Source: Phocaeicola_A sp963652075
GTDB taxonomy: Bacteria; Bacteroidota; Bacteroidia; Bacteroidales; Bacteroidaceae
Length of the DNA stretch: 64,000 nt
Assembly (NCBI GenBank): GCA_963652075.1
Contig: CAVJRQ010000089.1
Span: forward strand, 1-64,000
Direction: 5' to 3'
Of this stretch, positions 62,157 to 64,000 are shown piece after piece. The position numbers were made by a program, and so were the translations under genes. Numbering within the stretch: position 1 is the first letter of the stretch; the number at the start of each line of letters is the position of its first letter. The notes under the pieces were generated by a model that saw only the letters and a program-made list of their open reading frames with translations, had not been told where the DNA came from and made no database searches.

Positions 62157-63173
62157 ATGGATTTAATTAGCGAAATTGTATCACGTGCAAAAGCCAACAA
62201 GCAACGCATCGTGTTGCCCGAAGGTACAGAAGAGCGCACACTGAAGGCTGCCGACAGAATTCTGGCAGACGGCGTGGCCGACTTGATTCTCCTTGGTAAT
62301 GTGGAAGAAATCGAGAGTCTGGCAAAGAAATGGGAACTGAACAACATCAGCAAGGCTACCCTCATCGACCCGGCTACCAGCCCGAAGCGCGAGGCTTATG
62401 CGGAGTTGCTCTATGAACTGCGCAAGAAAAAAGGCATGACCTTGGAAGAGGCTCAGAAGAAAGCCCTCGACCCGATGTACTTCGGTTGCCTCATCATCAA
62501 AGCCGGCGATGCCGACGGACAGTTGGCAGGTGCGCTGAACACCACGGCCGCTACGCTGCGTCCCGCCCTGCAGATTATCAAGACAGAGCCGGGAATCTCA
62601 TGTGTATCGGGTGCCATGGTGATGCTGACGCAAGCCCCCGAGTATGGCGAGAACGGTGTATTGGTTATCGGCGACGTGGCCGTAACCCCGATGCCGGACG
62701 CAGACCAGTTGGCGCAGATTGCCGTATGCACGGCCCGCACAGCCAAAGCCGTTACAGGATTCGCTGAGCCGCGTGTAGCTATGCTGAGCTTCTCTACCAA
62801 AGGCTCCGCCGACCACGAAGTGGTTGACAAAGTGCGTGAGGCTACGGCGAAAGCCAAGGCTTTGGATCCTACCTTGAAGATTGACGGTGAGTTGCAGGCA
62901 GATGCCGCTTTGGTTCCGTCGGTAGGCGCAAGCAAAGCTCCGGGATCGGAGATTGCGGGCAAAGCCAACGTGTTGGTTGTTCCTTGCCTTGAGGTGGGTA
63001 ACATCAGCTACAAGCTGGTACAACGTCTCGGTCACGCCACCGCTTTGGGTCCAATCCTCCAGGGTATCGCCCGTCCGGTGAATGACCTCTCCCGCGGATG
63101 TTCCATCGACGACGTTTACTTGATGATTGCCATCACAGCCAACCAGGCTATCGCAGCTAAGCAAAACAACTAA
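62157..63173 (+). CDS. pta: Phosphate acetyltransferase
   Basis: 338 residues; converts acetyl-CoA and phosphate to acetyl phosphate, the first step of acetate fermentation. This is the short Pta form, catalytic domain only, without the N-terminal DRTGG/P-loop regions. Motifs RIVLPEGTEERTLKAAD (residues 18-34), GALNTTAATLRPALQ and NVLVVPCLEVGNISYKL are present. It is followed 11 bases later by ackA. Confidence 0.96.
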   Translation: MDLISEIVSRAKANKQRIVLPEGTEERTLKAADRILADGVADLILLGNVEEIESLAKKWELNNISKATLIDPATSPKREAYAELLYELRKKKGMTLEEAQKKALDPMYFGCLIIKAGDADGQLAGALNTTAATLRPALQIIKTEPGISCVSGAMVMLTQAPEYGENGVLVIGDVAVTPMPDADQLAQIAVCTARTAKAVTGFAEPRVAMLSFSTKGSADHEVVDKVREATAKAKALDPTLKIDGELQADAALVPSVGASKAPGSEIAGKANVLVVPCLEVGNISYKLVQRLGHATALGPILQGIARPVNDLSRGCSIDDVYLMIAITANQAIAAKQNN

Positions 63174-63184
63174 ACAGTCCGGCT

Positions 63185-64000
63185 ATGAAGATATTGGTAC
63201 TTAACTGCGGAAGTTCGTCCATCAAATACAAATTGTTTGAGATGACGGAGAAGAAGGTGCTGGCACAAGGCGGCATCGAGAAGATAGGCTTGAAAGGATC
63301 CTTTCTGAAACTCACCTTGCCGAACGGCGAGAAGGTTGTCTTGGAAAAGGATATCCATGAACACACGGCCGGTGTGGAGTTCATTCTGTCCACACTGACC
63401 AGCGAGAAATACGGTGCGCTGAAGTCACTGAACGAGCTGGATGCAGTCGGTCACCGTATGGTACACGGAGGCGAACGTTTCAGCGAGTCCGTGTTGCTGA
63501 GCAAAGAGGTGTTGGATGCCTTCACGGCTTGCAACGACTTGGCTCCGCTGCACAACCCCGCCAACCTGAAGGGTGTGAATGCCGTATCGACATTGCTGCC
63601 CAACCTGCCTCAGGTGGGTGTGTTCGATACCGCTTTCCATCAGACCATGCCGGACTATGCGTACATGTACGCCATTCCGTATGAGTTGTATGAGAAATAC
63701 GGCGTACGCCGCTACGGTTTCCACGGAACGTCACACCGTTACGTGTCCAAGCGCGCCTGCGAGTTCCTGGGCATCAACCCCGTTGGCATCAAGATGATTA
63801 CCTGCCATGTAGGTAACGGAGGTTCCGTTTCCGCCATCCAGGACGGCAAATGCGTGGACACCAGCATGGGTCTCACCCCATTGGAAGGCTTGATGATGGG
63901 AACACGAAGCGGTGACATTGACGGTGGTGCCGTGACCTTCATCATGGAGAAAGAGGGACTGAATCCTACGGGCGTGTCGAACTTGCTGAACAAGAAGTCC
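63185..64000 (+). CDS. ackA: Acetate kinase (partial, runs off the right edge)
   Basis: The first 272 residues are present with no stop before the window ends; full enzymes are about 400 residues. N7 in VLNCGSSSIK, GHRMVHGGE, DTAFHQTMP, YGFHGTSHRYV and CHVGNGGSVSAI are acetate kinase motifs. It turns acetyl phosphate and ADP into acetate and ATP, completing the pathway with pta 11 bases upstream. Confidence 0.96.
   Translation, partial: MKILVLNCGSSSIKYKLFEMTEKKVLAQGGIEKIGLKGSFLKLTLPNGEKVVLEKDIHEHTAGVEFILSTLTSEKYGALKSLNELDAVGHRMVHGGERFSESVLLSKEVLDAFTACNDLAPLHNPANLKGVNAVSTLLPNLPQVGVFDTAFHQTMPDYAYMYAIPYELYEKYGVRRYGFHGTSHRYVSKRACEFLGINPVGIKMITCHVGNGGSVSAIQDGKCVDTSMGLTPLEGLMMGTRSGDIDGGAVTFIMEKEGLNPTGVSNLLNKKS

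Overview
The window looks like chromosome of a gut-type Bacteroidales (Bacteroidaceae-like) bacterium of moderately high GC. The evidence is the near-universal TAnnTTTG (-7) promoter element upstream of genes on both strands, a TonB-dependent receptor with a carboxypeptidase-like N-terminal domain, Asp-rich surface-lipoprotein leaders, a serine-type sulfatase with its own anaerobic maturase, several pectin-active carbohydrate enzymes, and strictly anaerobic metabolism (class III ribonucleotide reductase, pta-ackA). The species cannot be named from this sequence alone.

Layout. 1-4.5 kb: LptF/G-type permease, ribBA and an aminotransferase in one operon. 4.6-8.3 kb (minus): a cation/proton antiporter, lolD and a CvfB-like S1 protein. 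8.4-15.8 kb: asd, a lipoprotein FKBP isomerase with glycyl-tRNA synthetase, topoisomerase IV subunit A, and a DUF2027/Smr protein. 15.9-19.2 kb: a GH106-like rhamnosidase. 19.3-23.9 kb: an accessory island of short-palindrome repeat arrays, an AAA/DUF4143 ATPase, a Ser-type sulfatase, its maturase, and a truncated second copy of the array-plus-ATPase unit. 23.9-26.5 kb (minus): nrdD-nrdG.

26.8-34.8 kb: a phosphate block. A Pit transporter and an OprP-like porin sit behind four 11-bp-periodic TGTAACA-like repeats that resemble a Pho box. A TonB-dependent receptor and a beta-helix surface lipoprotein follow, behind a weaker set of the same repeats. 35-42 kb: GH127 enzyme, ECF sigma factor with a hydrophobic tail, class III fructose bisphosphatase, MATE pump, a small membrane protein and a DivIC-like protein. 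42.1-46.4 kb: dnaX, then a VTC-domain/DUF4956/DUF2490 cassette. 46.4-46.7 kb: a third palindrome array, a terminator and tRNA-Ser(CGA). 46.8-55 kb: a Kdo operon (kdsA, kdsD, a cytidylyltransferase), GH42, GH105, and a PL10-CE8 fusion. 55-64 kb: murF, an MGH/GH63-like enzyme, a DUF5020-purine permease pair, folP-cdaA, and pta-ackA (ackA runs off the end).

Most genes are core metabolism and envelope biogenesis. The accessory interest lies in the palindrome arrays (three unrelated palindromes sharing the same 22-23 bp period), the array-ATPase duplication around the sulfatase genes, the apparently phosphate-regulated receptor/beta-helix pair, and the VTC-domain cassette.
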